Source: SAR116 cluster bacterium (lineage in GTDB: Bacteria; Pseudomonadota; Alphaproteobacteria; Puniceispirillales; UBA1172). Taken from it: a stretch of DNA of 14,223 nt. Below the pieces are notes generated by a model. The model was not told where the DNA came from. It did no database searches and saw only the letters and a program-made list of their open reading frames with translations. The stretch spans positions 1 through 14,223 of the forward strand of contig NZIT01000091.1 of the NCBI GenBank assembly GCA_002691725.1, written 5' to 3'. Both the position numbers and the translations under genes were made by a program. This document shows positions 1 through 6,588 of the stretch, in pieces. How positions within the stretch are numbered: position 1 is the first letter of the stretch; every line of letters starts with the position of its first letter.

Positions 1-529
1 AAACGCCCCAGGCAAAGGTCAGACCAAGGATGATTTGTGGATATCCTGTAAAGCGTTTTGCCAGCGGATAAATGACGACTAGCGGCAATGCGGCCATGCC
101 AGTGATAATCGCTTTTAGTGGCAATTGCATCAATATGGCCAAGCCAATGCCGCTAAGACAGGCCAGCATGATGAGAGCGGTAAAGACGCTTATGCGGCCA
201 TCAGCAATGGGTCGGGTGCTGGTTCTGGCGACTAATGGATCAATATCGCGATCCCAGATATCATTGATGATACAGCCAGCCCCGCGCATGATAATTGCGC
301 CAATCCAAAATAATCCCATCAGCCACAGTAATGTCGCCGGAGCAACAGCATAAAGCCGCGCCGCCACCGGCATAACAATCCACCCCGGCAGCAGCAATAA
401 CCACCAGCCAACAGGCCGATCAATCCGCATCAGGATAAGCATATCGCGCGCCCATGCCGGCAATATAAGCCATAGCCCATGCTCAAACGGTTTGATATCG
501 CTAGCGTTGCGGTGTGATGGATGTTGCAT
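1..529 (-). CDS. ubiA: 4-hydroxybenzoate polyprenyltransferase, 3' part outside the window
   Basis: This is the N-terminal 176 codons of a minus-strand gene that runs off the left edge. UbiA is a membrane-embedded prenyltransferase that attaches the polyprenyl tail to 4-hydroxybenzoate in ubiquinone synthesis. The reading frame opens with ATG at 527-529. An early segment LMRIDRPVGWWLLLLPGW matches the family start, followed by hydrophobic helices. The first Asp-rich Mg-diphosphate motif is clear as NDIWDRDID (N-D-x-x-D-R-x-x-D) around residue 93, and RPIADGRIS follows it, as in true UbiA. The second Asp motif lies beyond the window. It is divergent from rsmE with a 159-bp gap. CtaB in this window belongs to the same superfamily but has the haem O synthase form of the motif (NQWYDRDID). 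Ubiquinone feeds the respiratory chain whose terminal oxidase is encoded further right; that link is functional only. The identity is secure. Confidence 0.93.
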   Translation of the reverse strand, partial: MQHPSHRNASDIKPFEHGLWLILPAWARDMLILMRIDRPVGWWLLLLPGWIVMPVAARLYAVAPATLLWLMGLFWIGAIIMRGAGCIINDIWDRDIDPLVARTSTRPIADGRISVFTALIMLACLSGIGLAILMQLPLKAIITGMAALPLVVIYPLAKRFTGYPQIILGLTFAWGV

Positions 530-688
530 GATTGTGGTTTTATGTCATCAGGCGGTGAGTGACAAGCCACCCCTTATCATTAGCTGATAATTAGCTAATA
601 TTTAGCTAATATGTTGGTCATTATCCTAGAGGCTGATTTAGCCGATATTTTAGTTGCGTCAAACAACACTGGTGGGTAATCAGGTGAT
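530..688. promoter_or_regulatory. Divergent ubiA/rsmE intergenic region
   Basis: This 159-bp AT-rich gap separates the divergent starts of ubiA and rsmE and must hold at least one promoter for each. The visible structure is the tandem repeat block at 580-612 and a further related copy at 638-648 (TTAGCCGATAT). I could not pick -35/-10 pairs with confidence. An AGGTG at 682-686 lies very close to the rsmE ATG. Confidence 0.5.
580..612. repeat. Three tandem 11-bp repeats with palindromic TTAGCTAA core
   Basis: Units are 580-590 (TTAGCTGATAA), 591-601 (TTAGCTAATAT) and 602-612 (TTAGCTAATAT). The last two are identical. TTAGCTAA is its own reverse complement. The period is close to one helical turn, so a protein binding each unit would sit on one face of the DNA. 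A 9-of-11 match lies at 638-648. The position in a divergent promoter region suggests an operator, but no regulator can be named. Confidence 0.6.
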
Positions 689-1423
689 ATGACAACACGC
701 CATAGCCAACGCTTATATATGCCGATGCCTCTGTATTCGGGTGCCATCATTACGCCGAGCGACAGCCAGAGCCATTATTTGATATCGGTGTTACGGCTTA
801 AAGATGGCGCAGATATTCGGCTGTTTAATGAAAATGATGGGGAGTTTCTGGCCAAAATTGCCATGCTCAGCCGCAAAAAAATAGAGCTGCATTGCACGGA
901 CCAGATCAGCCCGCCGCAAGCAGAGCCAGACTTAACCCTGGTCTTTGCCCCTATCCGCCGGCAACGGATGGAAACAATGATAGAAAAGGCAACCGAATTA
1001 GGGGTGACACGATGCGCGCCTGTTTTGACGGATTATACTCAGACGCCGCAGGTTAATTTACCGCGCCTAAACTCAATTGCGACCGAGGCCGCAGAACAGT
1101 CTGGCCGATTATCAATCCCAGATTTTGATGAGCCTAAACGACTTCAGGCCTTTTGTCAGGGGCTGGATGGGGAAGCGATGATTTTCTGTGACGAAGCCTT
1201 GGCAGGGGATAAAGCCGCCCATATGCTGGCATTTTTAGAATTGCGCGCCAGCCAGCGACCGTCACATATCCTGATTGGTCCTGAGGGTGGGTTTTCTGAT
1301 CAAGAAAAGCGTTTCCTACTAGATCAACCGAATATTCATGGAGTATCATTGGGGGCAAGAATTTTGCGATCTGATACGGCCTCAATCCTTGCCCTTGGCC
1401 TTTGGCAGGCTAGTTTAAATTAA
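689..1423 (+). CDS. rsmE: 16S rRNA (uracil(1498)-N(3))-methyltransferase
   Basis: RsmE uses S-adenosylmethionine to methylate N3 of U1498 (E. coli numbering) in 16S rRNA within the 30S subunit. The 244-residue length is typical. The N-terminal RNA-binding part begins QRLYMPMPL, matching the usual (P)RLFV start, which supports the ATG at 689 over the internal ATG at 719. The SPOUT trefoil-knot part shows the family motifs in order: EKATELGV (99-106), EAAEQSGR (133-140), IGPEGGF (196-202) and LGARILRSDTA (221-231). The last two form the knot and the S-adenosylmethionine pocket. A weak AGGTG lies just before the start. gshA begins 17 bp after the stop, so the two are probably co-transcribed. An rsmE-gshA pairing beside ubiA is, to my knowledge, common in alphaproteobacteria. 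Confidence 0.95.
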   Translation: MTTRHSQRLYMPMPLYSGAIITPSDSQSHYLISVLRLKDGADIRLFNENDGEFLAKIAMLSRKKIELHCTDQISPPQAEPDLTLVFAPIRRQRMETMIEKATELGVTRCAPVLTDYTQTPQVNLPRLNSIATEAAEQSGRLSIPDFDEPKRLQAFCQGLDGEAMIFCDEALAGDKAAHMLAFLELRASQRPSHILIGPEGGFSDQEKRFLLDQPNIHGVSLGARILRSDTASILALGLWQASLN

Positions 1424-1440
1424 AGAATGGAATAGACATC

Positions 1441-2805
1441 ATGACACTCAATCCGCAACCACCCCTGGATCGTGACAGCATGATCGCATGGTTTTCTGCT
1501 GGCGAAAAACCTGCTGACCAATGGGGTATTGGCACTGAACATGAGAAAATTCTGTTTAATTGCCAAACACGGGAACGCCCCGGTTATGAAGATGACCATG
1601 GCATCAGGCAGATTCTGCAAAGTGTTGCTGATAGAGATGGCTGGAAGCCTGTCATTGAAAAAGGCTATATCATAGCCACTAAGCATGATGATGGTTCATC
1701 CATCACATTAGAGCCGGGTGGCCAGTTAGAACTGTCAGGGGCAGTGCTTAAAACCTTGCACCAAACATGCGCGGAAACCCATGCTCATCTTGATTTCATG
1801 ACAGAGATTATGGCGGCAGATTGTATCTGGATGCTGGGGATAGGGTTTGATCCAAAATGGCGGCGTCAGGATATCCCGTGGATGCCGAAAGGCCGATATA
1901 AAATCATGCGTGATTACATGCCGAAAGTCGGCACGAAAGGGCTTGATATGATGCTTCGCACCTGCACCATTCAGGTCAATCTGGATTTTTCCAGCGAAGC
2001 CGATATGGTCAAAAAGTTCCGTACATCTCTGGCGCTGCAACCTGTTGCAACAGCCATTTTTGCCAATTCACCATTTATTGAGGGTAAACCGTCTGGCCAT
2101 CTTTCAAGCCGAGCCGCCGCTTGGATTGATACTGATCCTGATCGATGTGGCGTTCCTGATGTGGTTTTTGACCCAGCTTTTGGCTATGAGCAATGGGTTG
2201 ATTATTTGCTCGATGTGCCAATGTATTTTCTCCATCGCGGTGATGATTATAAAGATGTTGCGGGGCTATCTTTTCGGGATTTTATGGCTGGCCACTTGCT
2301 CGGATATGATGGCGAGTATCCCACTATTCATGACTGGGAAGATCATACAACAACGGCTTTTCCCGAAGTCCGGCTCAAGCAGTTTATTGAAATGCGCGGG
2401 GCTGATGGCGGTGACTGGAATATGATTTGTGCGCTGCCAGCATTATGGGTGGGGCTATTATATGATGAGCAAGCGCTTGCCGAAGCCACTGATTTAGCGA
2501 AGCATATTACCGCAAATGATGTGCTGGCTGGGCGGATTAGCGCCGCAAAAGATGGTCTTAATGGGCAATTAGCAGGTGAGGAAATATCTGCCATTGCTAA
2601 ACGCATGGTATCAATTGCCGATCAAGGGCTGCGCCGCCGCAATCATCTTAATGATGCTGGCGATAATGAGACGATGTTCCTTAATGTCGTGAAGTCTATT
2701 GTTGATAAAAATGAGACACCAGCGGAGCATTTGCTCGCATGTTATCATGAAAAATGGGAGCAGAATATTGATCATCTTTACGATGAATATCGCCTAAAGA
2801 ATTAG
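1441..2805 (+). CDS. gshA: Glutamate-cysteine ligase, GCS2/plant-like class
   Basis: This enzyme catalyses the first step of glutathione synthesis, the ATP-dependent joining of L-glutamate and L-cysteine to gamma-glutamylcysteine in the cytosol. The 454-residue length and motifs fit the class shared by alphaproteobacteria and plants, not the E. coli GshA class. Visible signatures are GIGTEHEKILF (29-39), SITLEPGGQLELSG (87-100), the WMPKGRYKIMRDYMPKVGT region (147-165) and CTIQVNLDF (175-183), which together build the ATP/Mg and glutamate site. Spacing is 17 bp after rsmE and 21 bp before the transporter gene, so this looks like one transcript. The ribosome binding site before the ATG is weak. 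The partner enzyme, glutathione synthetase (gshB), is not in this window. No frameshift or missing signature was seen. Confidence 0.95.
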   Translation: MTLNPQPPLDRDSMIAWFSAGEKPADQWGIGTEHEKILFNCQTRERPGYEDDHGIRQILQSVADRDGWKPVIEKGYIIATKHDDGSSITLEPGGQLELSGAVLKTLHQTCAETHAHLDFMTEIMAADCIWMLGIGFDPKWRRQDIPWMPKGRYKIMRDYMPKVGTKGLDMMLRTCTIQVNLDFSSEADMVKKFRTSLALQPVATAIFANSPFIEGKPSGHLSSRAAAWIDTDPDRCGVPDVVFDPAFGYEQWVDYLLDVPMYFLHRGDDYKDVAGLSFRDFMAGHLLGYDGEYPTIHDWEDHTTTAFPEVRLKQFIEMRGADGGDWNMICALPALWVGLLYDEQALAEATDLAKHITANDVLAGRISAAKDGLNGQLAGEEISAIAKRMVSIADQGLRRRNHLNDAGDNETMFLNVVKSIVDKNETPAEHLLACYHEKWEQNIDHLYDEYRLKN

Positions 2806-2826
2806 TGTATGTGAGGCATTCTTGCC

Positions 2827-4023
2827 ATGATGAAAGGCTTGTTGATTGTTGTTTTCGTTAATTTTGTTGGGGTTGGCGCGCTTATCCCAATTCTACCCTA
2901 TGCGGTGATTGATGAGGCAGGCTCAAGCGAAACGGTGATGACATTATTGCTGGCATCTTTTGCGCTGGCGATGATGATTGGCTCCCCTATTCTGGGGCGA
3001 TTATCAGATTATTTTGGCCGCAGAAAAGTTCTGATATGTTCCATCTTTTTCAGCGTGATCGGGCATTTCTGGTTTGCGATGACCTCGGATATCAGCATGA
3101 TGTTTGCTGCCCGTATCGTGACAGGTTTTGCCTCGGGCAGTATTGGCGTCATTCAGGCAATCATCACCGATACAACTGATGCCGAAGACAGAGCAAAAGC
3201 TATGGGATTATTAGGGGCCTTTGTCGGATTTGGCTTTGTTTCAGGGCCGGCGATTGGCGGCTTGCTATCTGGCTATGGCGGCGCTGTCCATACCGCCCCA
3301 TTTCTGTTTGCCTCTGCCTTGGCTCTTATCGGATTTGTCATATCAATTTTCTTTGTTCCTGAAAGCAAAGGCAATGCCCGACCACGCCAATTATCGCTGA
3401 TACGGCGTTTTGTTCTGATCAGGATGAGCGGTTTAATGATGTTCGGGCTGGCGGTGTTTTTGCTTAATCTTGCCTTTGCTCAGATTGAAGCCTCTTTTAC
3501 CCTGGTGCTGAAAGATGTGATGGAATATTCCAGCCGCCAGACAGGTTATGTTTTCACATGGGTTGGGGTTATCATAATCCTTGTGCAGGGGGTCTTTATT
3601 GGCCCTATTACGCGGTTTTTAACAACTATTGGCGCTTCAGCCATGGGTGCGTTTCTGCTGGTCTTTGGGCAAGTATTGACGGTCCTCATGGTCGGGTATT
3701 ATGTCGGCTTTTTTGAGCCATCATTCTGGCCGATGATAATTTGCACGACACTGGTTTGTATGGGATTCGCGCTTGCCAATCCAACGATTACCGCTGCCGC
3801 CAGTCAGGTCATCCGCAAGAATGAGATTGGCGGTATCATGGGCGTTATTCAGGGTCTTGGCTCGCTTGGTCAGGTGCTGGGCCTTGTTATGTCAGGGCCG
3901 TTTTATGAACTTGGTGGCGGTGTTCTCACTTTTGGCTTTGGGGCTTGTATCAGCTTTGCGTTGTTTGTTGTGGTTTCCATGATGATTTTGCGGCCACGCC
4001 GCCGCCGTCTGTCACGGGCTTAG
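2827..4023 (+). CDS. MFS transporter, TetA-like (DHA1) family, substrate unknown
   Basis: This is a 398-residue inner-membrane protein with about twelve hydrophobic helices, the normal size for a 12-helix major facilitator. Motif A is clear in the loop between helices 2 and 3: GRLSDYFGRRKVLI (57-70). A motif-C-like GFVSGPAIGG segment (136-145) in helix 5 points to the drug/H+ antiporter group. The opening NFVGVGALIPILPY resembles the TetA/multidrug branch. Both halves are intact and the C-terminus ends in a short Arg-rich tail (RPRRRRLSRA). The start at 2827 has GAGG at 2813-2816, 10 bp upstream. It follows gshA by 21 bp and is probably in the same operon. That neighbour might hint at a thiol- or stress-related substrate, but this is only inference. 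Calling it a tetracycline pump would overreach. Confidence 0.85.
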   Translation: MMKGLLIVVFVNFVGVGALIPILPYAVIDEAGSSETVMTLLLASFALAMMIGSPILGRLSDYFGRRKVLICSIFFSVIGHFWFAMTSDISMMFAARIVTGFASGSIGVIQAIITDTTDAEDRAKAMGLLGAFVGFGFVSGPAIGGLLSGYGGAVHTAPFLFASALALIGFVISIFFVPESKGNARPRQLSLIRRFVLIRMSGLMMFGLAVFLLNLAFAQIEASFTLVLKDVMEYSSRQTGYVFTWVGVIIILVQGVFIGPITRFLTTIGASAMGAFLLVFGQVLTVLMVGYYVGFFEPSFWPMIICTTLVCMGFALANPTITAAASQVIRKNEIGGIMGVIQGLGSLGQVLGLVMSGPFYELGGGVLTFGFGACISFALFVVVSMMILRPRRRRLSRA

Positions 4024-4097
4024 AAGCCCCCCTATTCTAAATCACTCTCCATATTCTCAAACTTGTTGCGCTATGCTATCATCATAAAGAATAAGTG

Positions 4098-4137
4098 ATG
4101 ACCCTTTATCTGGGCTTAATAAGCCTTTAAGGGTCAT
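4098..4137. terminator. Imperfect nested stem-loop after the MFS gene (candidate terminator)
   Basis: An outer 9-bp perfect inverted repeat, ATGACCCTT (4098-4106) with AAGGGTCAT (4129-4137), encloses an inner stem GGCTT (4113-4117) / AAGCC (4121-4125) with an AAT loop. A smaller inverted repeat with the same core, GGGCTT-AG-AAGCCC (4016-4029), overlaps the MFS stop codon. Neither is followed by a run of T, so neither is a classical intrinsic terminator. They could end or stabilise the upstream transcript. Confidence 0.4.
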
Positions 4138-4173
4138 ATCGAGACATTATATTTGCCGATAAGTTTAGTCATT

Positions 4174-4788
4174 ATGCGTATAGTAATACCCACTTTAGAA
4201 TACGGATGCAGATGCTTAATTATGCTTCTATGCCTGCTGTCTGCTCCTGCCCTGCTGTCTGCTTCGGCTCTGCTTTCTAATCCGGCATGGTCAGAAAATG
4301 TAGCTTCTGTTGAGATTTCGTTAGGCCAATCAGTGCGGGTGGTTGATGGCACTACCATCCATATTGGTCAATCATGGCGTGTCGTTGACGGTGATACCAT
4401 CCATATTGATAGCTATAAAATCAGACTTTTAGGTATGGATGCGCCAGAGATCAGGCAGTCCTGCCAAACCTCGGGTGGTCATGACTGGGCATGTGGGGTT
4501 ATGGCCAGAGATTCCCTCAAGGCCATGCTCGAAAGCCATAATCAGGAATTAGTCTGTCAGATCAATGGTAAAGACCGCTATAAGCGCGATTTAGGAAGCT
4601 GTTATATCGGCTCAATCGAAACGGGTATTAATGTTCAGCGCATGCTCATCCGCGCTGGCCTGGCGGTTGCTGAATATGGAAACCAGTATAATAGTGATGA
4701 GAAATATGCTGCCAGGGAAATGCGTGGAATGTGGGCAGGTAGTTTTTCACGGCCGAAAGATTGGCGCAAAGCCCAAAAAAACAACTGA
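4174..4788 (+). CDS. Exported staphylococcal-nuclease-like (thermonuclease) protein
   Basis: This is a small Ca-dependent nuclease-fold (SNase/OB-fold) protein, probably secreted to or beyond the periplasm. The frame is open from a TTG at 4153, but the ATG at 4174 is preferred because it gives a basic n-region followed by a hydrophobic segment and small residues, i.e. a signal peptide. Numbered from the TTG, the catalytic set of staphylococcal nuclease can be placed: DGDT (79-82; Asp81 as Ca ligand), Arg91, Asp96 and Glu99 in KIRLLGMDAPE, and Arg145 in DRYKR as the second catalytic Arg. Two tandem duplications occur before the catalytic core: three six-residue units LLSAPA/LLSASA/LLSNPA (28-45), and a 14-residue duplication (58-71 and 72-85). 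The latter leaves a second, inactive-looking DGTT copy before the true DGDT. It is transcribed towards tldD (convergent). No substrate specificity can be inferred. Confidence 0.88.
   Translation: MRIVIPTLEYGCRCLIMLLCLLSAPALLSASALLSNPAWSENVASVEISLGQSVRVVDGTTIHIGQSWRVVDGDTIHIDSYKIRLLGMDAPEIRQSCQTSGGHDWACGVMARDSLKAMLESHNQELVCQINGKDRYKRDLGSCYIGSIETGINVQRMLIRAGLAVAEYGNQYNSDEKYAAREMRGMWAGSFSRPKDWRKAQKNN
4234..4287 (+). repeat. Three tandem 18-bp units in the nuclease signal region
   Basis: Units at 4234-4251, 4252-4269 and 4270-4287 each encode LLSxxA (LLSAPA, LLSASA, LLSNPA). They lie in the hydrophobic and cleavage part of the signal peptide and lengthen it in frame. The first two units are the closest pair (they share CTGCTGTCTGCT); the third has diverged. 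Confidence 0.75.
4324..4407 (+). repeat. Tandem 42-bp duplication at the nuclease domain start
   Basis: Copies at 4324-4365 and 4366-4407 match at 33 of 42 bases and encode 14-residue blocks that differ at two positions: GQSVRVVDGTTIHI and GQSWRVVDGDTIHI. The second copy carries the Ca-ligand Asp of the DGDT motif. The first has Thr there and so cannot replace it. Confidence 0.85.
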
Positions 4789-4813
4789 ACCAAAACATTA
4801 TCTAAACGTTTTA

Positions 4814-4841
4814 GGCGCAATAAGGCTGGCGCAATAAGGCT
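4814..4841. repeat. Exact 14-bp tandem duplication between nuclease and tldD
   Basis: GGCGCAATAAGGCT occurs twice without a mismatch (4814-4827 and 4828-4841) in the 59-bp gap between the convergent nuclease and tldD genes, ending 6 bp before the tldD stop codon. Perfect identity suggests a recent duplication. No clear terminator hairpin with a T-run was found in this gap. Confidence 0.85.
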
Positions 4842-4847
4842 AGCTCA

Positions 4848-6287
4848 TCAGCCGATATTTGTGCCGCCAATAGTGATGCCGCCCATTTTCAATGTCGGCT
4901 GGCCAACCCCAACAGGCACGCCTTGTCCGGCTTTACCGCATGTCCCAACCCCGTGATCGAGTTCAAGGTCATTACCGATCATGGTAATCTTACCCATCGC
5001 ATCAGGGCCATTGCCAATAAGTGTTGCGCCTTTGACTGGTGCGGTGATCTTGCCGTCCTCGATCAGATAGGCTTCTGAGGCGGCAAAGACAAACTTACCG
5101 CTTGTGATATCGACCTGACCGCCACCAAAATTGACCGCATAAAGACCATTTTTAACCGAAGCAAGAATCTCCGCATTAGAATAATCGCCATTGGTCATGA
5201 AGGTATTGGTCATACGCGGCATCGGGGAATGGGCAAAGGATTGACGTCTGCCATTACCTGTTGGCTCAACGCCCATTAAGCGGGCATTTTGACGATCCTG
5301 CATATAGCCAACAAGAATACCGTCTTCGATCAGAGTATTACGCCGTGATGCAGTCCCTTCATCATCAATGGTGATAGACCCGCGGCGATCCATCATGGTG
5401 CCGTCATCAATGACCGTAACGCCTTTGGCGGCAACTTGCTCACCCATGCGGCCGCTAAATAGTGATGTGCCTTTGCGGTTAAAATCGCCTTCTAGCCCGT
5501 GTCCCACGGCTTCGTGCAGCATCACCCCCGGCCAGCCAGGGCCAAGCACGACCTCAAGCTCACCAGCAGGCGCGGCTACCGATGTGAGATTAACTCTGGA
5601 AATGCGGATCGCCTCATCAACCTGACTTTGCCATGATGAGGGATCAAGCCATTGATCCAGCATGACGCGGCCACCAGCGCCACTGCCGCCGCTTTCCATG
5701 CGGCCATCTTTTTCTAAAACCACGGATACATTCAGCCTGACCAGCGGCCGGATATCAGCGGTTTGAAAGCCATCAGGGCGGATAATGCGAACGGCTCGCC
5801 ATGTTGTTGCAACCGATACGCTAACCTGTTTGGTCATGGGGTCTGCTGAACGCGCATAGGCATCTATATCCTGGAGCAATTTGACTTTGGTATTGAAATC
5901 CGTTGCTTCAAGCGGATTTTCACTTGTGTAAAGCGGGGTGTTATGGCCACCTTTCGGCGGGATCGCGAAATGACCGTCATAGCCATCACTCACCGTTTTA
6001 ATCGTTCCGGCAGCGCGTTTTAACGCATCAAGCGTCATTTCATCAGAATGGGCATAGCCATGCGCTTCGCCTGAAATGCCGCGCAGGCCAAAACCGATGG
6101 ATCGGTCATAGTTACTGGCTTTCATGCGGCCGTCATCAAAGACAAGTTGTTCGGAATGGCTTTCTTCAAGGAATAGCTCACCATCATCGCTGGCGTTAAG
6201 CGCGTCGCTAATGATGGGCATGATTTGCGCTTCATCTAGTTCTGTTTTGTTAAAAAACAGCTCATTTGTCTTGCTAATCGCGTCCAT
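4848..6287 (-). CDS. tldD: Metalloprotease TldD
   Basis: TldD is the zinc-metallopeptidase half of the TldD/TldE(PmbA) complex, a cytosolic protease that degrades unfolded peptides and processes some modified peptides such as microcins. The 479-residue length is typical. The metal site is seen as HEAVGH (258-263), the family's HExxxH motif, with the third ligand expected at Cys450 in GTCGKAGQG. The C-terminal beta-rich part with FGGGQVDITSGKFVF (387-401) is also characteristic. The ATG at 6285-6287 has a good AGGGA just upstream on the minus strand. It is divergent from the oxidase operon, an arrangement I recall from many alphaproteobacteria. The TldE/PmbA partner is not in this window. Nothing is broken or missing. 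Confidence 0.95.
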   Translation of the reverse strand: MDAISKTNELFFNKTELDEAQIMPIISDALNASDDGELFLEESHSEQLVFDDGRMKASNYDRSIGFGLRGISGEAHGYAHSDEMTLDALKRAAGTIKTVSDGYDGHFAIPPKGGHNTPLYTSENPLEATDFNTKVKLLQDIDAYARSADPMTKQVSVSVATTWRAVRIIRPDGFQTADIRPLVRLNVSVVLEKDGRMESGGSGAGGRVMLDQWLDPSSWQSQVDEAIRISRVNLTSVAAPAGELEVVLGPGWPGVMLHEAVGHGLEGDFNRKGTSLFSGRMGEQVAAKGVTVIDDGTMMDRRGSITIDDEGTASRRNTLIEDGILVGYMQDRQNARLMGVEPTGNGRRQSFAHSPMPRMTNTFMTNGDYSNAEILASVKNGLYAVNFGGGQVDITSGKFVFAASEAYLIEDGKITAPVKGATLIGNGPDAMGKITMIGNDLELDHGVGTCGKAGQGVPVGVGQPTLKMGGITIGGTNIG

Positions 6288-6308
6288 TATACAATCCCTG
6301 ATATGTTC

Positions 6309-6324
6309 TTAATCATATGATTAA
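6309..6324. promoter_or_regulatory. 16-bp perfect palindrome upstream of tldD (candidate operator)
   Basis: TTAATCATATGATTAA is a perfect palindrome starting 22 bp upstream of the tldD ATG, where a dimeric regulator could block or assist transcription. It is AT-rich, so chance is not excluded, and no regulator family can be assigned. Confidence 0.45.
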
Positions 6325-6466
6325 TTGATGTTTCCATTTATCATTCCACTTATTTGAGCGCTATGCCTAAACATAACTTACGCTCACATCTTTATATAGT
6401 GCTATGATACGATATTGAAGGATGAAAAGGAAAATTATCTTTACAATTTGGGTTTGGCGGCGCTCA

Positions 6467-6483
6467 TGCGACCACCTGTCGCA
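6467..6483. promoter_or_regulatory. Inverted repeat resembling a RegA/PrrA/ActR binding site
   Basis: TGCGAC (6467-6472) and GTCGCA (6478-6483) are perfect 6-bp arms around a 5-bp spacer, about 105 bp upstream of coxB. As I recall it, the site for the alphaproteobacterial redox response regulator RegA/PrrA is GCGNC-N5-GNCGC, which this fits exactly. These regulators control respiratory oxidase genes in several alphaproteobacteria. The match is seen; the regulatory role is inferred. Confidence 0.45.
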
Positions 6484-6588
6484 AGAAATCAGTAAGTTGA
6501 ACTTGTTTCGATTGTGGCATTTCTATTAATATCTGTTTATGTTCGGTATCAGAATTTGGTTTCCGAATTCAAATAAGGGGGAATATCC

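Larger units (their letters stand above)
6288..6588. promoter_or_regulatory. Divergent tldD/coxB control region
   Basis: This 301-bp AT-rich gap has no convincing gene. It must hold promoters for tldD (leftward) and the cox operon (rightward). Visible elements are a 16-bp palindrome (6309-6324), a 6-bp inverted repeat TGAGCG (6355-6360) / CGCTCA (6381-6386) with another CGCTCA at 6461-6466, and the inverted repeat at 6467-6483. A strong ribosome binding site AAGGGGGA (6575-6582) precedes coxB. A possible TTGTTT (6503-6508) / TAATAT (6527-6532) pair is too weak to call as a promoter. Confidence 0.6.

Noticed and set aside
72..353. A 93-codon plus-strand frame at the left end
   Set aside because: It lies fully antisense to ubiA, whose protein has clear family motifs. 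The plus-strand translation shows none.
4153..4173. TTG start for the nuclease
   Set aside because: The ATG at 4174 gives a normal signal peptide and is the stronger initiation codon. The upstream seven codons add nothing recognisable, though the TTG cannot be excluded.
4134..4358. A 74-codon minus-strand frame over the nuclease start, with a repeated AESRAGADSR-like segment
   Set aside because: The apparent repeat is the antisense reading of the 18-bp signal-peptide repeats. The plus-strand nuclease has all catalytic residues.
6422..6529. A 35-codon open frame starting MKRKIIFTIW in the tldD/coxB gap, a possible leader peptide
   Set aside because: The only Shine-Dalgarno-like sequence (GAAGG) touches the ATG with no spacing, the protein shows no family pattern, and the frame overlaps the candidate regulatory repeat. 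Chance is more likely.
6503..6532. TTGTTT/TAATAT as the cox operon promoter
   Set aside because: Only 3 and 4 of 6 bases match the general sigma-70 consensus, with an 18-bp spacer. This is too weak in such AT-rich DNA.
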